From Aurantiacibacter suaedae (GTDB taxonomy: Bacteria; Pseudomonadota; Alphaproteobacteria; Sphingomonadales; Sphingomonadaceae): 64,000 nt of DNA. The position numbers and the translations under genes were made by a program. The DNA lies in NCBI RefSeq assembly GCF_005434915.1, contig NZ_SKCG01000003.1, positions 587,838 through 651,837 of the forward strand, given 5' to 3'. Below, piece by piece: positions 8,982-18,469 of this stretch (the stretch's first letter is position 1; every line of letters starts with the position of its first letter). A model generated the notes under the pieces. The model did no database searches, was not told the DNA's origin, and saw only the letters and a program-made list of their open reading frames with translations.

Positions 8982-9652
8982 CCCAGTTTCGCGAGTGCGG
9001 CGGGCAAGTCAGCGAAATGGTCGATCAGGACGTCGCCGCCAAGCTCGCTGACTGGCACATCGTGATAGCCGAAACTCAAAGTCACCACCGGCAGCTCGGC
9101 ATTGCGCGCGGCGCGCACGTCGTAAGTCGAATCGCCAACCATGGCGGCGCGCGTGCCGCCGCAGACCTTGATCGCGGCCAGCAGCATGTCGGGCTCGGGC
9201 TTGCTGCGACCGGGGCCGCAGGTGTCGCCGCCGTAGATCGCGACAAAGTGGTGCGTCAGCCCAAGCGCCTCGATCAGCTGGCGCGCGGGTTGTTCGATCT
9301 TGTTGGTGCAGACTGCGAGCTTGCAGCCCTTCGCGGCCAACGCTTCGAGCGTGGCAACAACCCCGTCAAAGGGCACGGTATTGTCGGCGATATGGGCCCA
9401 GTAGTGCTTGAGCAGCACGTCGGTAAGTTCGGCCATCCGCTCGTCGCTCGGCTGTTCGCCCTTGGCTTCGAGCGCGCGCCGCAGCATCAGCGCCGCTCCG
9501 CCGCCGATGAAATTACGGATCTCGCTCTCGGCGATGGGCCCGTGCCCGGCATAGACCAGCGCATGATTGACTGCCGGGGCAAGGTCGCGGTTGGAATCGA
9601 CAAGGGTGCCGTCGAGATCGAACAGGATGGTATCGAAAGGAAAATCGCTCAT
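8978..9652 (-). CDS. gph: Phosphoglycolate phosphatase (HAD superfamily)
   Basis: 224-residue HAD hydrolase that probably dephosphorylates 2-phosphoglycolate. HAD motif I is LFDLDGTLVDSNRDL at residues 10-24 (nucleophile Asp12). Motif II lies in AVCTNK, and motif IV in AAMVGDSTYDVRAARNA. The cap domain matches the Gph subfamily (ALVYAGHGPIAESEIRNFIG). It diverges from glmU across 74 bases. Assignment within the HAD family is by overall resemblance. Confidence 0.88.
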   Translation of the reverse strand: MSDFPFDTILFDLDGTLVDSNRDLAPAVNHALVYAGHGPIAESEIRNFIGGGAALMLRRALEAKGEQPSDERMAELTDVLLKHYWAHIADNTVPFDGVVATLEALAAKGCKLAVCTNKIEQPARQLIEALGLTHHFVAIYGGDTCGPGRSKPEPDMLLAAIKVCGGTRAAMVGDSTYDVRAARNAELPVVTLSFGYHDVPVSELGGDVLIDHFADLPAALAKLG

Positions 9653-9726
9653 GGGCAGTCATGTGGCGAAGGCCGGTGGAAACCGCAATGGTTTGGTGGC
9701 ATGGCCGCCAATAAGGAGAAAGCTAC

Positions 9727-11085
9727 ATGACCTCGATCGCCGCCATTGTTCTCGCCGCTGGCAAGGGCACGCGCATGAAAAGCACGCGCCACAAGGTGCT
9801 GCACGAGATTGCCGGTCGCGCGATGATCGATCACTTGCTGGCCAGCGTCGAGGCGCTTGGGCCGGAGCGGCTGGTGACCGTGGTCGGCGAAGCGCGCGAA
9901 CAGGTGCAGCAGAAGTTGGGCGAACGCTCTGTTTTCGCAGTGCAGGAGCCGCAGCTGGGTACGGGCCACGCAGTGCAACAGGCGCAAGACGCTTTGGCCG
10001 GGTTCAAAGGCATCGTGCTGGTGCTCTATGGCGATGTGCCCTTTGTGCGCACCGCCACGATGCAAGCGATGATCGCACGGCTGGAGGCGGACGATGCCCC
10101 CGCCGCCGTAGTGCTCGGGTTCGAGCCTGACGATGCGCTGCGCTATGGCCGGGTGATCGCCGATGAGGCTGGCACGATCTCCAAGATGGTCGAATACAAG
10201 GACGCGAACGAGGGTGAGCGCGCCTCCAGCCTGTGCAACTCAGGCTTGCTTGCTGCGCGGGCGGACGAGCTGTTCGCGCTGCTCGCGCGGGTGGGCAACG
10301 ACAATGCCCAGGCCGAGTTCTACCTGCCCGATATCGTCAACATCGCGATTGCCGATGGTCGCCCCTGCGCGGTCGTCACCACCGATACGCCAGACGAGGT
10401 GGCGGGCATCAACAGCCGCGCCGAACTCGCTGCCGCTGAGGCGCAGTGGCAGCAGTTAAAGCGCGAGGCGGCCATGGCCGACGGCGTTACGCTGCGCGCG
10501 CCCGAGACGGTGTTCTTCAGCTGGGATACCGAGATCGCCGCTGACGTGGTGGTGGAGCAGAACGTGGTGTTCGGCCCCGGCGTGTCGGTCGCCAGCGGCG
10601 CGCGCATTCGCGCTTTCTCGCATCTTGAGGGCGCGAGCGTGGGTGAGGATGTCGAGGTCGGCCCTTATGCTCGGCTGCGCCCCGGCGCGAACCTGCAAAC
10701 GGGGAGCAAGGTCGGCAACTTCGTCGAGATCAAGAACGCGACGCTTGGCGCAGGGGCCAAGGCTAGCCACCTCACCTATCTCGGCGATGCCACGGTGGGC
10801 GAAGGCGCGAATATCGGGGCGGGCACGATCACCTGCAACTATGACGGCTATTTCAAGCATCAGACGACCATCGGCCCCCGTGCCTTCGTCGGCTCTAATT
10901 CGGCGCTGATCGCCCCGGTGACGATTGGCGCGGACGCAATTGTTGCGGCGGGCAGCGCGGTCAGCCGCGATGTGGCCGATGGCGAGTTGCGGATGGTTCG
11001 GGCGGAACAGTTGGTGAAGCCGGGCTGGGCCGACCGCTTCCACGACGCGATGAAGAAGAAAAAGAAGGATGCCTCGGGCAAGTAA
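9727..11085 (+). CDS. glmU: Bifunctional GlcN-1-P acetyltransferase / GlcNAc-1-P uridyltransferase
   Basis: Makes UDP-GlcNAc for peptidoglycan and lipopolysaccharide. 452 residues. The N-terminal uridyltransferase domain has the signature VLAAGKGTRMKS at residues 8-19; the C-terminal domain is a left-handed beta helix with VEIKNATLGAGAKASHLTYL and GANIGAGTITCNYDGYFKH. AAGGAGAAAG precedes the ATG. It is first of a glmU-lipoprotein-glmS group that places two UDP-GlcNAc pathway enzymes side by side. Confidence 0.97.
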   Translation: MTSIAAIVLAAGKGTRMKSTRHKVLHEIAGRAMIDHLLASVEALGPERLVTVVGEAREQVQQKLGERSVFAVQEPQLGTGHAVQQAQDALAGFKGIVLVLYGDVPFVRTATMQAMIARLEADDAPAAVVLGFEPDDALRYGRVIADEAGTISKMVEYKDANEGERASSLCNSGLLAARADELFALLARVGNDNAQAEFYLPDIVNIAIADGRPCAVVTTDTPDEVAGINSRAELAAAEAQWQQLKREAAMADGVTLRAPETVFFSWDTEIAADVVVEQNVVFGPGVSVASGARIRAFSHLEGASVGEDVEVGPYARLRPGANLQTGSKVGNFVEIKNATLGAGAKASHLTYLGDATVGEGANIGAGTITCNYDGYFKHQTTIGPRAFVGSNSALIAPVTIGADAIVAAGSAVSRDVADGELRMVRAEQLVKPGWADRFHDAMKKKKKDASGK

Positions 11086-11086
11086 T

Positions 11087-11743
11087 ATGGCGAGATACCC
11101 AGGTTCAATATTAAGATTGTTCCTCGTGAGTGGGCTCGCCGCATCGGCGCTGGGCGCGTGCTCTAGCGAGCCGGAAAGTCCTGCGGCCACCGCTTCGCAG
11201 GCGCCGTCACCTGCTTCCGCTCCCCCGGCTGGGGAAGCGCCGGGAAACGCGCGAGTCCCGCTCGCCTCCGATACGAAGTCCGCGCAAGCGACGACGCTGT
11301 GCGCTGATGAGGAAAGGGCGATCTTCAGCTGCAAGGTGCGCGGCGGCAAGGTCGCCTCCGTATGTCTCGCTAAGGGGGGCGAGGAAGATTTCGCACAGTA
11401 TCGTTTCGGACGCGCGGACACTGCGCCCGAACTGGTTTGGCCGACCAACTCCAGCGAGCAACTCGCATGGGCCTCGACGATGTATTCGGGCGGGGGTGAA
11501 ACACAGGTTAGCTTTGCCACCGGCGACGTGCGCTACGTGGTGTACAGCAAGGCTGTGCGTACCAACTTTGCCCCCGGCGAACCCAATGATCCCGCCTTTT
11601 CCGACGGGGTGGCGGTGCTTCGCGCGGGGAAAGTGCAAGCAAAGTTCGTCTGCGAGGGTGCCGACCTCAAGCCGATTGATGTTGAGGCGGCGCGAGACCA
11701 TCTTGAAGAGGCGCCCGATCTGTTCACTTACGATATCGACTAG
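11087..11743 (+). CDS. Predicted lipoprotein between glmU and glmS
   Basis: 218 residues from ATG 11087, one base past the glmU stop. The signal peptide ends in a lipobox (LAASALGAC, Cys about residue 22) followed by a Ser/Pro/Ala-rich linker to about residue 60. The soluble domain has three or four cysteines (TTLCADEERAIFSCKV, SVCLAKGG, KFVCEGADL), suggesting disulfide-stabilised periplasmic folding. No named family recognised. Tight spacing to glmU suggests co-transcription. Confidence 0.75.
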   Translation: MARYPGSILRLFLVSGLAASALGACSSEPESPAATASQAPSPASAPPAGEAPGNARVPLASDTKSAQATTLCADEERAIFSCKVRGGKVASVCLAKGGEEDFAQYRFGRADTAPELVWPTNSSEQLAWASTMYSGGGETQVSFATGDVRYVVYSKAVRTNFAPGEPNDPAFSDGVAVLRAGKVQAKFVCEGADLKPIDVEAARDHLEEAPDLFTYDID

Positions 11744-11818
11744 ACGGCATCGGGTGGAGTCAAAGCCGCCAAACCTTGTTCAGTCGATCCAACAAATTCA
11801 GAGGTTTGGAGTTTCTAC

Positions 11819-13642
11819 ATGTGCGGAATTATCGGCATCGTGGGCAATCAGCCGGTCGCCCCGCGGCTCGTCGAAGGGCTGCGTCGGATGGAGTATCGCG
11901 GCTATGATAGCGCCGGGGTCTGCACCTATGACGATGGCGAACTGATCCGCCGTCGCGCGCAGGGCAAGCTTATGAACCTCGTTGCCGAGCTGGAGCGCAA
12001 CCCCGCGCCAGGCACCATCGGCATTGCCCATACCCGCTGGGCCACCCACGGCGCGCCGACCGAGAGCAATGCCCATCCGCACGCCACGCCGCAGGTCGCG
12101 CTCGTTCACAACGGGATCATCGAAAATTTCCGCGAACTGCGTGAGGAACTGCGCGGCACCGGTCGCACATTCGAGAGCGAGACCGATACCGAGATTGTCG
12201 TTCATCTCGTCAGCCGAGAGATCGAAGCAGGCAAGACCCCGCAAGAAGCGGTACAGGCTGTGCTGCCGCGTCTGCGCGGGGCTTTCGCGCTGGCGATCCA
12301 GTTCCGCGACTATCCCGATCTGCTGATCGGCGCGCGGCTCGGCTCGCCGCTGGTGGTGGGCCATGCGGATGGCGAGACCTATCTCGGCTCCGATGCGCTG
12401 GCGCTGGCGCCGCTGACGCAGGATATCACCTACCTCGAAGAGGGCGACTGGGTGGTCATCACCCGCGAGGGCGCAAAGATCTTCGACGCCACCGGCGCGC
12501 CGGTGGGGCGCGAACAGACCCGCTCGGGCGCTTCGGCGGCTGCCATCGAGAAGGGCAACTATCGCCACTTCATGCAGAAGGAAATCTTCGAGCAGCCAAC
12601 CGTGGTTGCGCAGACGCTGCGGAGCTACCTGCGCCCGGTCGAGCAGCAGGTCGCCCTGCCACAGATCGATTTCGATATTTCGGCGGTCAACCGCATAACC
12701 ATCGTCGCCTGCGGCACGTCCTACTATGCCGGAATGGTAGCGAAATACTGGTTCGAACAATTCGCGCGCGTGCCGGTCGACATCGATTTTGCCAGCGAGT
12801 TCCGTTATCGCGAACCGGTGCTTGAGGATGGTGGGCTGGCGCTGTTCATCTCGCAAAGCGGCGAAACCGCCGACACGCTGGCTGCGCTCAAGCACTGTAA
12901 AGCGGCGGGGCAGGTCATCGCCGCTGTGGTCAACGTGCCGACCAGCTCGATGGCGCGCGAGGCCGATTTGCTGCTGCCGACTCACGCGGGGCCGGAAATC
13001 GGCGTCGCTTCGACCAAGGCCTTTACCTGCCAGCTCGCCGTGCTCGCAGCGCTCGCAGCGCACTTCGCGGTGAAGAAGGGACGGCTCGATGCTTCCGAAG
13101 AGGCCGAGATCGTGCGCCATCTGCTCGAAGCGCCTGCCGCGCTGAACGCTGCGCTCGATCATGACGAGACGATCGCCGCAATGGCCCACCTCGTGGCCCC
13201 GGCGCGCGACGTGCTCTATCTCGGGCGCGGGGCGGACTTTCCGCTGGCGCTCGAAGGCGCTCTGAAGCTTAAGGAAATCAGCTATATCCATGCTGAGGGC
13301 TATGCTTCGGGCGAAATGAAGCACGGCCCCATCGCGTTGATCGACGATAAGGTGCCAGTGATTGTACTGGCTCCTTCTGGGCCGCTGTTCGAGAAGACCG
13401 TTTCCAACATGCAGGAGGTGCAGGCGCGCGGCGGTCAGGTAATACTGATCTCCGACGAGGAAGGCATTGCCGAAGCTGGGGAGGGCTGCATCGCCACGAT
13501 CCCGATGCCGAAGGTGCACCCGTTGATCGCTCCGCTGGTATATGCCGTTCCGGTGCAGTTGCTCGCCTATCACGTGGCCTGCGCCAAGGGGACGGACGTT
13601 GATCAACCGCGCAATCTCGCCAAGTCGGTAACAGTCGAATAG
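11819..13642 (+). CDS. glmS: Glutamine--fructose-6-phosphate aminotransferase (isomerizing)
   Basis: Makes glucosamine-6-phosphate from fructose-6-phosphate and glutamine. 607 residues. The N-terminus MCGIIGIVGNQ exposes the catalytic Cys after Met removal. The glutaminase domain shows MEYRGYDSAG and AHTRWATHGAP, and two SIS domains follow (VACGTSYYAGMVAKYW, SQSGETADTLAALK). The C-terminus ends in DQPRNLAKSVTVE, as usual. No glmS ribozyme is expected or seen in the 75 bases upstream. Confidence 0.98.
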   Translation: MCGIIGIVGNQPVAPRLVEGLRRMEYRGYDSAGVCTYDDGELIRRRAQGKLMNLVAELERNPAPGTIGIAHTRWATHGAPTESNAHPHATPQVALVHNGIIENFRELREELRGTGRTFESETDTEIVVHLVSREIEAGKTPQEAVQAVLPRLRGAFALAIQFRDYPDLLIGARLGSPLVVGHADGETYLGSDALALAPLTQDITYLEEGDWVVITREGAKIFDATGAPVGREQTRSGASAAAIEKGNYRHFMQKEIFEQPTVVAQTLRSYLRPVEQQVALPQIDFDISAVNRITIVACGTSYYAGMVAKYWFEQFARVPVDIDFASEFRYREPVLEDGGLALFISQSGETADTLAALKHCKAAGQVIAAVVNVPTSSMAREADLLLPTHAGPEIGVASTKAFTCQLAVLAALAAHFAVKKGRLDASEEAEIVRHLLEAPAALNAALDHDETIAAMAHLVAPARDVLYLGRGADFPLALEGALKLKEISYIHAEGYASGEMKHGPIALIDDKVPVIVLAPSGPLFEKTVSNMQEVQARGGQVILISDEEGIAEAGEGCIATIPMPKVHPLIAPLVYAVPVQLLAYHVACAKGTDVDQPRNLAKSVTVE

Positions 13643-13712
13643 TGTGACCATTGCCATTTCCGGGGGCTGTCGCTTTACGCGGTCCTAACCATTTGCTCGC
13701 TATGGGCGGCGG

Positions 13713-16061
13713 GTGAGTGACGGACATTCCGATCTGCCGAAACTGCCGCTGCGACTGAGTCCGCTGCAAGTTCTGGGCTTGAAAGACACCGAAGAAGGCG
13801 ACTGGTCGCGCCTGCGCAGCCTACAGTACTCCTCGTTGCACAGGGAAACGGTTGGCCGCGCTTCGGCGAACGTCGCCGCGTCGCTGGTAGCGTTTTCGAT
13901 ATATTCTTCCCATGTCGGTATCGCATTGCTGGCCCTCTGGAGTTTGGCGCAGCTCTTGGCGACGCTGAACCTTTTGCGGATCGAACAGAAGTTCTCCCAT
14001 CTCGATGGACGGCGCATGACGCGTAGCGATTTCTACGGCCACTTGCTGGCGGTCGGCGCGCTGGCCAGCTTGTGGAGCTTCGCCCTGTTCGCCTTCGTGC
14101 CGAAGGGGCAGATGGTCGAACATTTTGCGCTGTGGACCATTGTCGGCATGATTGTGGCGGGCGCATCGGCAACGTTGAATTCCGCTCCTGCCGGGCCCGC
14201 GCTGTTCGGACTCGTCACCGGGATGGCGGGGTCGATATCGTTTGCCTTGGCCGGAGATTGGTATTTCGTGGTGGTCTGCGCGACCTTTGCCGGCATCGCG
14301 GTCGCCAGCGCGATTGCGAACGGCCGGATGTACCTCGCCGCCCGAATTGCCGAGGTGGGGGTGGCGGAAAAGTCCGAGGTGGTCTCCCTTCTGCTGCGCG
14401 AACACGAGGCTAACGAGGCGGACTGGCTGTGGCAGATCGACGTCAATCGCAAGGTTCGCTCTCCTTCGCCGCGTTTCGCCTTTGCGCTGGGACGCGACCG
14501 CGCCGCAGTGGAAGGGGAGAGCCTTCTGCGTCTGATCGGCGGCGAGATTACGCGCGACGCCAGCGAGGATAAAGGGCTGCGCAAGCTGGCCGAAAATCTG
14601 AAGCAACGCGCCACATTTTCCGACCTTCTGGTGCAGGTGCAAGTGCCCGACGGCCATCGCTGGTGGGAGCTATCGGGCGCGCCGATTGTCGATGAGAACG
14701 GTACCTTCCACGGCTTTCGCGGGGTAGGTTCGGACGTAACCGCGCAGCGTGACCGCGACGAGAAAATCGCTTACCTTGCGCGCTACGATACGCTTTCGGG
14801 CTTGCCCAACCGCCTTATGCTGAACGAGGCACTGGCCGATGCGCTGCGTTATTGCGAGCAGTGGAAGTCGCGCTGCGCGTTCCTGATGATCGATCTCGAC
14901 CGCTTCAAATCGATCAACGATTCGCTTGGCCATCAGATGGGCGACCGGCTGCTGGCCAAGGTTTCGCAGCGGCTGGCCTCCGTGCTCGGAGAGGGCGAGA
15001 TGTGCGGCCGTCTCGGCGGTGACGAGTTTGCGGTGGTGATCCGCGATGCCGGCAAGATCGGCAATGTCGAGCGCATTTGCGAAGCCATCATCACCAGCCT
15101 CTCCAAGCCTTACAACCTCGATCACCACACCCTGTTCATCGGCGCCAGCGTCGGCTCGGCGATTGGTCCGCGTGATGGATCGAGCGTCGAGACGCTGATG
15201 CGCAACGCCGATCTCGCGCTATATCGGGCGAAAGATGAAGGCGGCAATGTCCACTTCAGCTACGTGCCCTCGCTTCACGCCGAGGCCGAGGAGCGGCGCG
15301 TGCTGGAGGGCAGCCTGCGCCGGGCCATCGCCAACAACGAATTGCAGCTCAATTTCCAGCCGGTGGTGGACGCCAACTCTGAGGACGTGGTCAGCTTCGA
15401 GGCGCTGCTGCGCTGGAACAGTTGCGAGCACGGCAAGGTCAGCCCGGCCAAGTTTATCCCGCTCGCCGAAGACACCCGCCTCATTGTTCCTATTGGCAAC
15501 TGGGTGCTGCACAACGCCTGCCGCGAGGCGGTCAAGTGGCCGGCCCACGTGAGAATTGCCGTAAATGTTTCGGGCGAACAGCTGTTGGAGCCGGACTTCG
15601 CCAATGAAGTGGTGCGCGCACTTGCCGATTCGGGCTTGCCGCCGCAGCGGCTCGAGGTGGAGGTGACCGAGAGCGTGTTCCTGCGCGATGGGCGCACCGC
15701 GCGCGAAACGCTGGAGAAGATTCTCGCGCTCGGCTGCACCGTGGCGCTCGACGATTTCGGTACCGGCTATAGCTCGCTTGGCTATCTGCGTTCGCTGCGC
15801 TTCTCCACAATCAAGGTGGACCGCAGCTTTGTGCTCGGTGCCAGCGAGGGCAGTCAGGAAAGCGTGGCAATCATCAATGCCGTGGTCGCCATGGCGCGCA
15901 GCCTTAACATGACCACCACCGCTGAGGGGGTGGAGGACAAGGAACAAGCACGGATGATCGGCGACCTAGGCTGCGACAAGATTCAGGGCTACTACTTCGG
16001 CAGACCAATGGTGGCCGAAGATGCCCGCAAGTTGCTGCGGATGAAGCGCGAGGCTGCCTAG
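13713..16061 (+). CDS. Membrane PAS-GGDEF-EAL cyclic di-GMP protein
   Basis: 782 residues with a GTG start; an ATG at 13702 is out of frame and stops at once. Several hydrophobic segments between residues about 50 and 205 form an N-terminal membrane region. A PAS-like sensor (WQIDVNRKVRSPSPRF, then FRGVGSDVTAQRDRDE) covers about 230-350. The GGDEF domain has an intact GRLGGDEFAVV at about 433-443. The EAL domain has SFEALLRW near 561 and DDFGTGYSSLGYL near 679. The residues nine upstream of GGDEF are GEGE, not the inhibitory RxxD site. Catalytic signatures of both domains look intact, so it could make or degrade c-di-GMP. The signal is unknown. Confidence 0.9.
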   Translation: MSDGHSDLPKLPLRLSPLQVLGLKDTEEGDWSRLRSLQYSSLHRETVGRASANVAASLVAFSIYSSHVGIALLALWSLAQLLATLNLLRIEQKFSHLDGRRMTRSDFYGHLLAVGALASLWSFALFAFVPKGQMVEHFALWTIVGMIVAGASATLNSAPAGPALFGLVTGMAGSISFALAGDWYFVVVCATFAGIAVASAIANGRMYLAARIAEVGVAEKSEVVSLLLREHEANEADWLWQIDVNRKVRSPSPRFAFALGRDRAAVEGESLLRLIGGEITRDASEDKGLRKLAENLKQRATFSDLLVQVQVPDGHRWWELSGAPIVDENGTFHGFRGVGSDVTAQRDRDEKIAYLARYDTLSGLPNRLMLNEALADALRYCEQWKSRCAFLMIDLDRFKSINDSLGHQMGDRLLAKVSQRLASVLGEGEMCGRLGGDEFAVVIRDAGKIGNVERICEAIITSLSKPYNLDHHTLFIGASVGSAIGPRDGSSVETLMRNADLALYRAKDEGGNVHFSYVPSLHAEAEERRVLEGSLRRAIANNELQLNFQPVVDANSEDVVSFEALLRWNSCEHGKVSPAKFIPLAEDTRLIVPIGNWVLHNACREAVKWPAHVRIAVNVSGEQLLEPDFANEVVRALADSGLPPQRLEVEVTESVFLRDGRTARETLEKILALGCTVALDDFGTGYSSLGYLRSLRFSTIKVDRSFVLGASEGSQESVAIINAVVAMARSLNMTTTAEGVEDKEQARMIGDLGCDKIQGYYFGRPMVAEDARKLLRMKREAA

Positions 16062-16154
16062 CTTTCTTTCCGATCACCCCATCCGGGCGATCGTCCTCGG
16101 TGCTGATCCCTCCACTGCGTTGCGGGGCACCTGCGGGGTGCGCGCTCGCGCTTG

Positions 16155-16171
16155 CGGCCCCGAAGGGGCCG
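16155..16171. terminator. GC-rich hairpin between the GGDEF-EAL gene and purQ
   Basis: Perfect 7-bp stem CGGCCCC/GGGGCCG with loop GAA, in the gap between two converging genes. There is no run of T on either side, so terminator function is only a suggestion. Confidence 0.45.
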
Positions 16172-16206
16172 TTGGGAGGTAAGGTCAGCGTTTGGCCTGG
16201 TGGCGC

Positions 16207-16878
16207 TTAGGCGACCGCGAGGTTCGCGAAGATGCTCTCGAACATGGCACGGCCGTCGGTGCCGCCTTGCGCATCTTCGATGGCGCGCTCGGGGTGCGGC
16301 ATCATGCCGAGCACATTGCCCGCCTCGTTCAGAACACCGGCGATGTCGCGCTGCGAACCGTTGCAGGTCTCGCCATAGCGGAAGGCCACGCGGCCTTCGC
16401 CCTCGATCCGGTCAAGCGTCTCGGCATCGGCGAAGTAGTTGCCATCGTGGTGGGCGACAGGAATGCGGATCGTCGATCCGGTGTCATAGCTGCGGGTGAA
16501 AAGGCTCTCAGCGTTTTCGACTTTGAGCGGCACGGTGCGGCAAATGAAGGTTTGCCCCGCATTGCGCATCAGTGCGCCCGGCAGCAGCCCAGCCTCCGTC
16601 AGCACTTGAAAGCCGTTGCACACGCCCAGCACCGGCACGCCGCGGCCGGCCGCCGCGACCACGCTGCGCATGATCGGGCTGTTGGCTGCCATCGCGCCCG
16701 AGCGCAGATAGTCGCCATACGAAAAGCCTCCGGGCAGGGCGATGAAGTCGAGGCTGTCGGGCAGCTCGGCATCGCCGTGCCACACGCGGATCGGCGCGGT
16801 GCCGGAAATCTTCTCGATCGCCACCGCCATGTCGCGGTCGCAGTTCGAGCCGGGAAAGGTGATGACTGCGGCGCGCAT
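16207..16878 (-). CDS. purQ: Phosphoribosylformylglycinamidine synthase subunit PurQ
   Basis: Class I glutamine amidotransferase that supplies ammonia to the FGAM synthase PurL with PurS. 223 residues from ATG 16878. The nucleophile Cys is in [12 protein letters not shown] and the His-Glu pair in [11 protein letters not shown] near the C-terminus. Start chosen because [16 protein letters not shown] is the typical PurQ N-terminus and it overlaps the purS stop by one base. purL is not in the window. Confidence 0.96.
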   Translation of the reverse strand: MRAAVITFPGSNCDRDMAVAIEKISGTAPIRVWHGDAELPDSLDFIALPGGFSYGDYLRSGAMAANSPIMRSVVAAAGRGVPVLGVCNGFQVLTEAGLLPGALMRNAGQTFICRTVPLKVENAESLFTRSYDTGSTIRIPVAHHDGNYFADAETLDRIEGEGRVAFRYGETCNGSQRDIAGVLNEAGNVLGMMPHPERAIEDAQGGTDGRAMFESIFANLAVA

Positions 16879-17114
16879 CAGGCGGCCACCTTCTCGATGC
16901 GGTAGTTCTCGATCACAGTGTTGGCGAGCAGCTTCTCGCACATCTCGGCGAGTGCCTCGTCGCTGGTGGTGTCGGCCACTTCCAGCTCGATCAGGCGGCC
17001 GATGCGCACGTCCTCGACGCCGGCAAAGCCGAGGCCATCGAGCGCATGATGCACAGCGCGACCCTGCGGATCGAGAACGCCGGGCTTCAGGCTGACATGG
17101 ATACGGACTTTCAT
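16878..17114 (-). CDS. purS: Phosphoribosylformylglycinamidine synthase subunit PurS
   Basis: 78-residue small subunit of the FGAM synthase complex. The start [20 protein letters not shown] and the [18 protein letters not shown] segment are diagnostic. It is coupled to purQ by a one-base stop/start overlap. A longer frame reaching 17207 has no family similarity upstream. Confidence 0.95.
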   Translation of the reverse strand: MKVRIHVSLKPGVLDPQGRAVHHALDGLGFAGVEDVRIGRLIELEVADTTSDEALAEMCEKLLANTVIENYRIEKVAA

Positions 17115-17276
17115 GGGCTTACTCGCGAATGGAATTTCAAACCGGGTGTGAACCGGCCTATGGCTATTGCCGCGCCCGCGCACAAGGGGGCAGGTGCGCC
17201 CAGCCACAACAGATTATTACAATTGCGCCGTTGTGCCGACAACACACGGGTTCTACCGCAAATGTCATCCAAACAT

Positions 17277-17284
17277 GGAGGGGG
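17277..17284 (+). promoter_or_regulatory. Strong Shine-Dalgarno for the PepSY gene
   Basis: GGAGGGGG three bases before the ATG at 17288; it decides this start over the longer open frame beginning at 17129. Confidence 0.7.
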
Positions 17285-17287
17285 CGT

Positions 17288-18469
17288 ATGAGCCAGTCGC
17301 GAAAAAGCACCATCTCAGGTACCGGACAGCGGTTGAAGGGGCGCCCCCATCTCTCACCGCGCGCGCGCCGACAGAAGCTCTGGCTCGACGTGCACCGCTG
17401 GCTAGGGATCATCCTGCTGATCCCGATGGCGGTGCTGGGCGTGACCGGCTCGGCACAGGTCTGGCAAGATGAAACCGAGGCGCTGCTCAACCCCGCGCGC
17501 GAGGTGGCGGCCAGTGCCGATCCCGCCGCGCTGACCGTGGGGCATGTGGCGGCAGCGCGCGCAGCGGCAAGCGACTATGGGCCGCTGACCGCAATCGAGA
17601 TCGGCGATGTCGGCACCCCGCTGGTGGCACGCAGCGCGCCTTATGCCGAGCCGTTGCACGGCATTGCGGGGCCGGTTTCGCGGCTGATATATGTCGACCC
17701 GGATAGCGCGCAGGTGATCGACAGCGCCCCCTCCTCGGGCAGCTTTATGTGGTACATGCATTTCGTCCACGGGCTGTTTCTCATCCCCGACGGCGGGCGG
17801 CAGGTGGTCGGCTGGATGGGCTGGTTCCTGCTGGTCTCCGCCGTGACCGGGCTGGTGGTGTTCTGGCCCGGCAAAGGCCGGATCGTTGCCGCGCTGCGCT
17901 GGCGCAAGCGAGATGGCAAGGCGCTGAACCTGCACCGGCAGTCGGGCTTCCTGCTGTCGCTGGTGATCGTGGTCGAGGCGGTGACGGGGGCGTGGATTTC
18001 CTTCCCGCAGGCGATGGCATCGCTGGTCGAGCCGGGTGTCGAGCAGCCGCAGCGCCGCCGTCCACCGCCGCCCGGTGGCAATGGCGCGCCGCTGGCGGTG
18101 AGCGACGAGGCATGGCTCGCGGCACTCGGCGAAGCGGAAATCGCCTTTCCCGGACGACCGAAGTCCATTGCCGCGCCCACCGAGCAGGAAGGCTCATGGA
18201 AGATCGAACTGGCGGGCGAGGGCGTCGACGGTTCGGTCAGCGTACCCGTCGGTGGCGGCGAGGTAACGGTCAATGAAAGCGAGCAGCGCGCCGGACCGCC
18301 GCCGCCAAGCACCCGAGCGGGCGCGATCGCGACGGTCATGCGGCAGCTGCACTATGCCACCATCGGCGGCATCGTCTGGCAACTGCTGGTGTTCCTGAGC
18401 GGGTTCGCGCTGACCTTCCTCGCGGTCTCGGGCATCTACACCTGGGGCAAGCGCAAGCTGGGCCGTTAG
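17288..18469 (+). CDS. PepSY-associated membrane protein
   Basis: 393-residue integral membrane protein of the PepSY_TM family, often linked to iron uptake or flavin reductase-like roles. The first transmembrane segment, at about residues 45-65, carries the conserved HRW motif (DVHRWLGIILLIPM). A long periplasmic loop precedes HGLFLIPDGGRQVVGWMGWF and the next helix; NLHRQSGFLLSLVIVVEAVT is another, and the last helix ends just before the C-terminus. A Pro-rich, RRRPPPP-containing cytoplasmic or periplasmic loop lies near residue 255. Its stop overlaps the M16 protease gene by four bases tail to tail. The exact function is unknown. Confidence 0.82.
   Translation: MSQSRKSTISGTGQRLKGRPHLSPRARRQKLWLDVHRWLGIILLIPMAVLGVTGSAQVWQDETEALLNPAREVAASADPAALTVGHVAAARAAASDYGPLTAIEIGDVGTPLVARSAPYAEPLHGIAGPVSRLIYVDPDSAQVIDSAPSSGSFMWYMHFVHGLFLIPDGGRQVVGWMGWFLLVSAVTGLVVFWPGKGRIVAALRWRKRDGKALNLHRQSGFLLSLVIVVEAVTGAWISFPQAMASLVEPGVEQPQRRRPPPPGGNGAPLAVSDEAWLAALGEAEIAFPGRPKSIAAPTEQEGSWKIELAGEGVDGSVSVPVGGGEVTVNESEQRAGPPPPSTRAGAIATVMRQLHYATIGGIVWQLLVFLSGFALTFLAVSGIYTWGKRKLGR

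Noticed and set aside
11743..11819. glmS ribozyme upstream of glmS
   Set aside because: The space is only about 75 bases with no matching structure; the ribozyme is known from Gram-positive bacteria.
11798..13657. 619-codon open frame antisense to glmS
   Set aside because: glmS is complete on the plus strand, starting MCGIIG.
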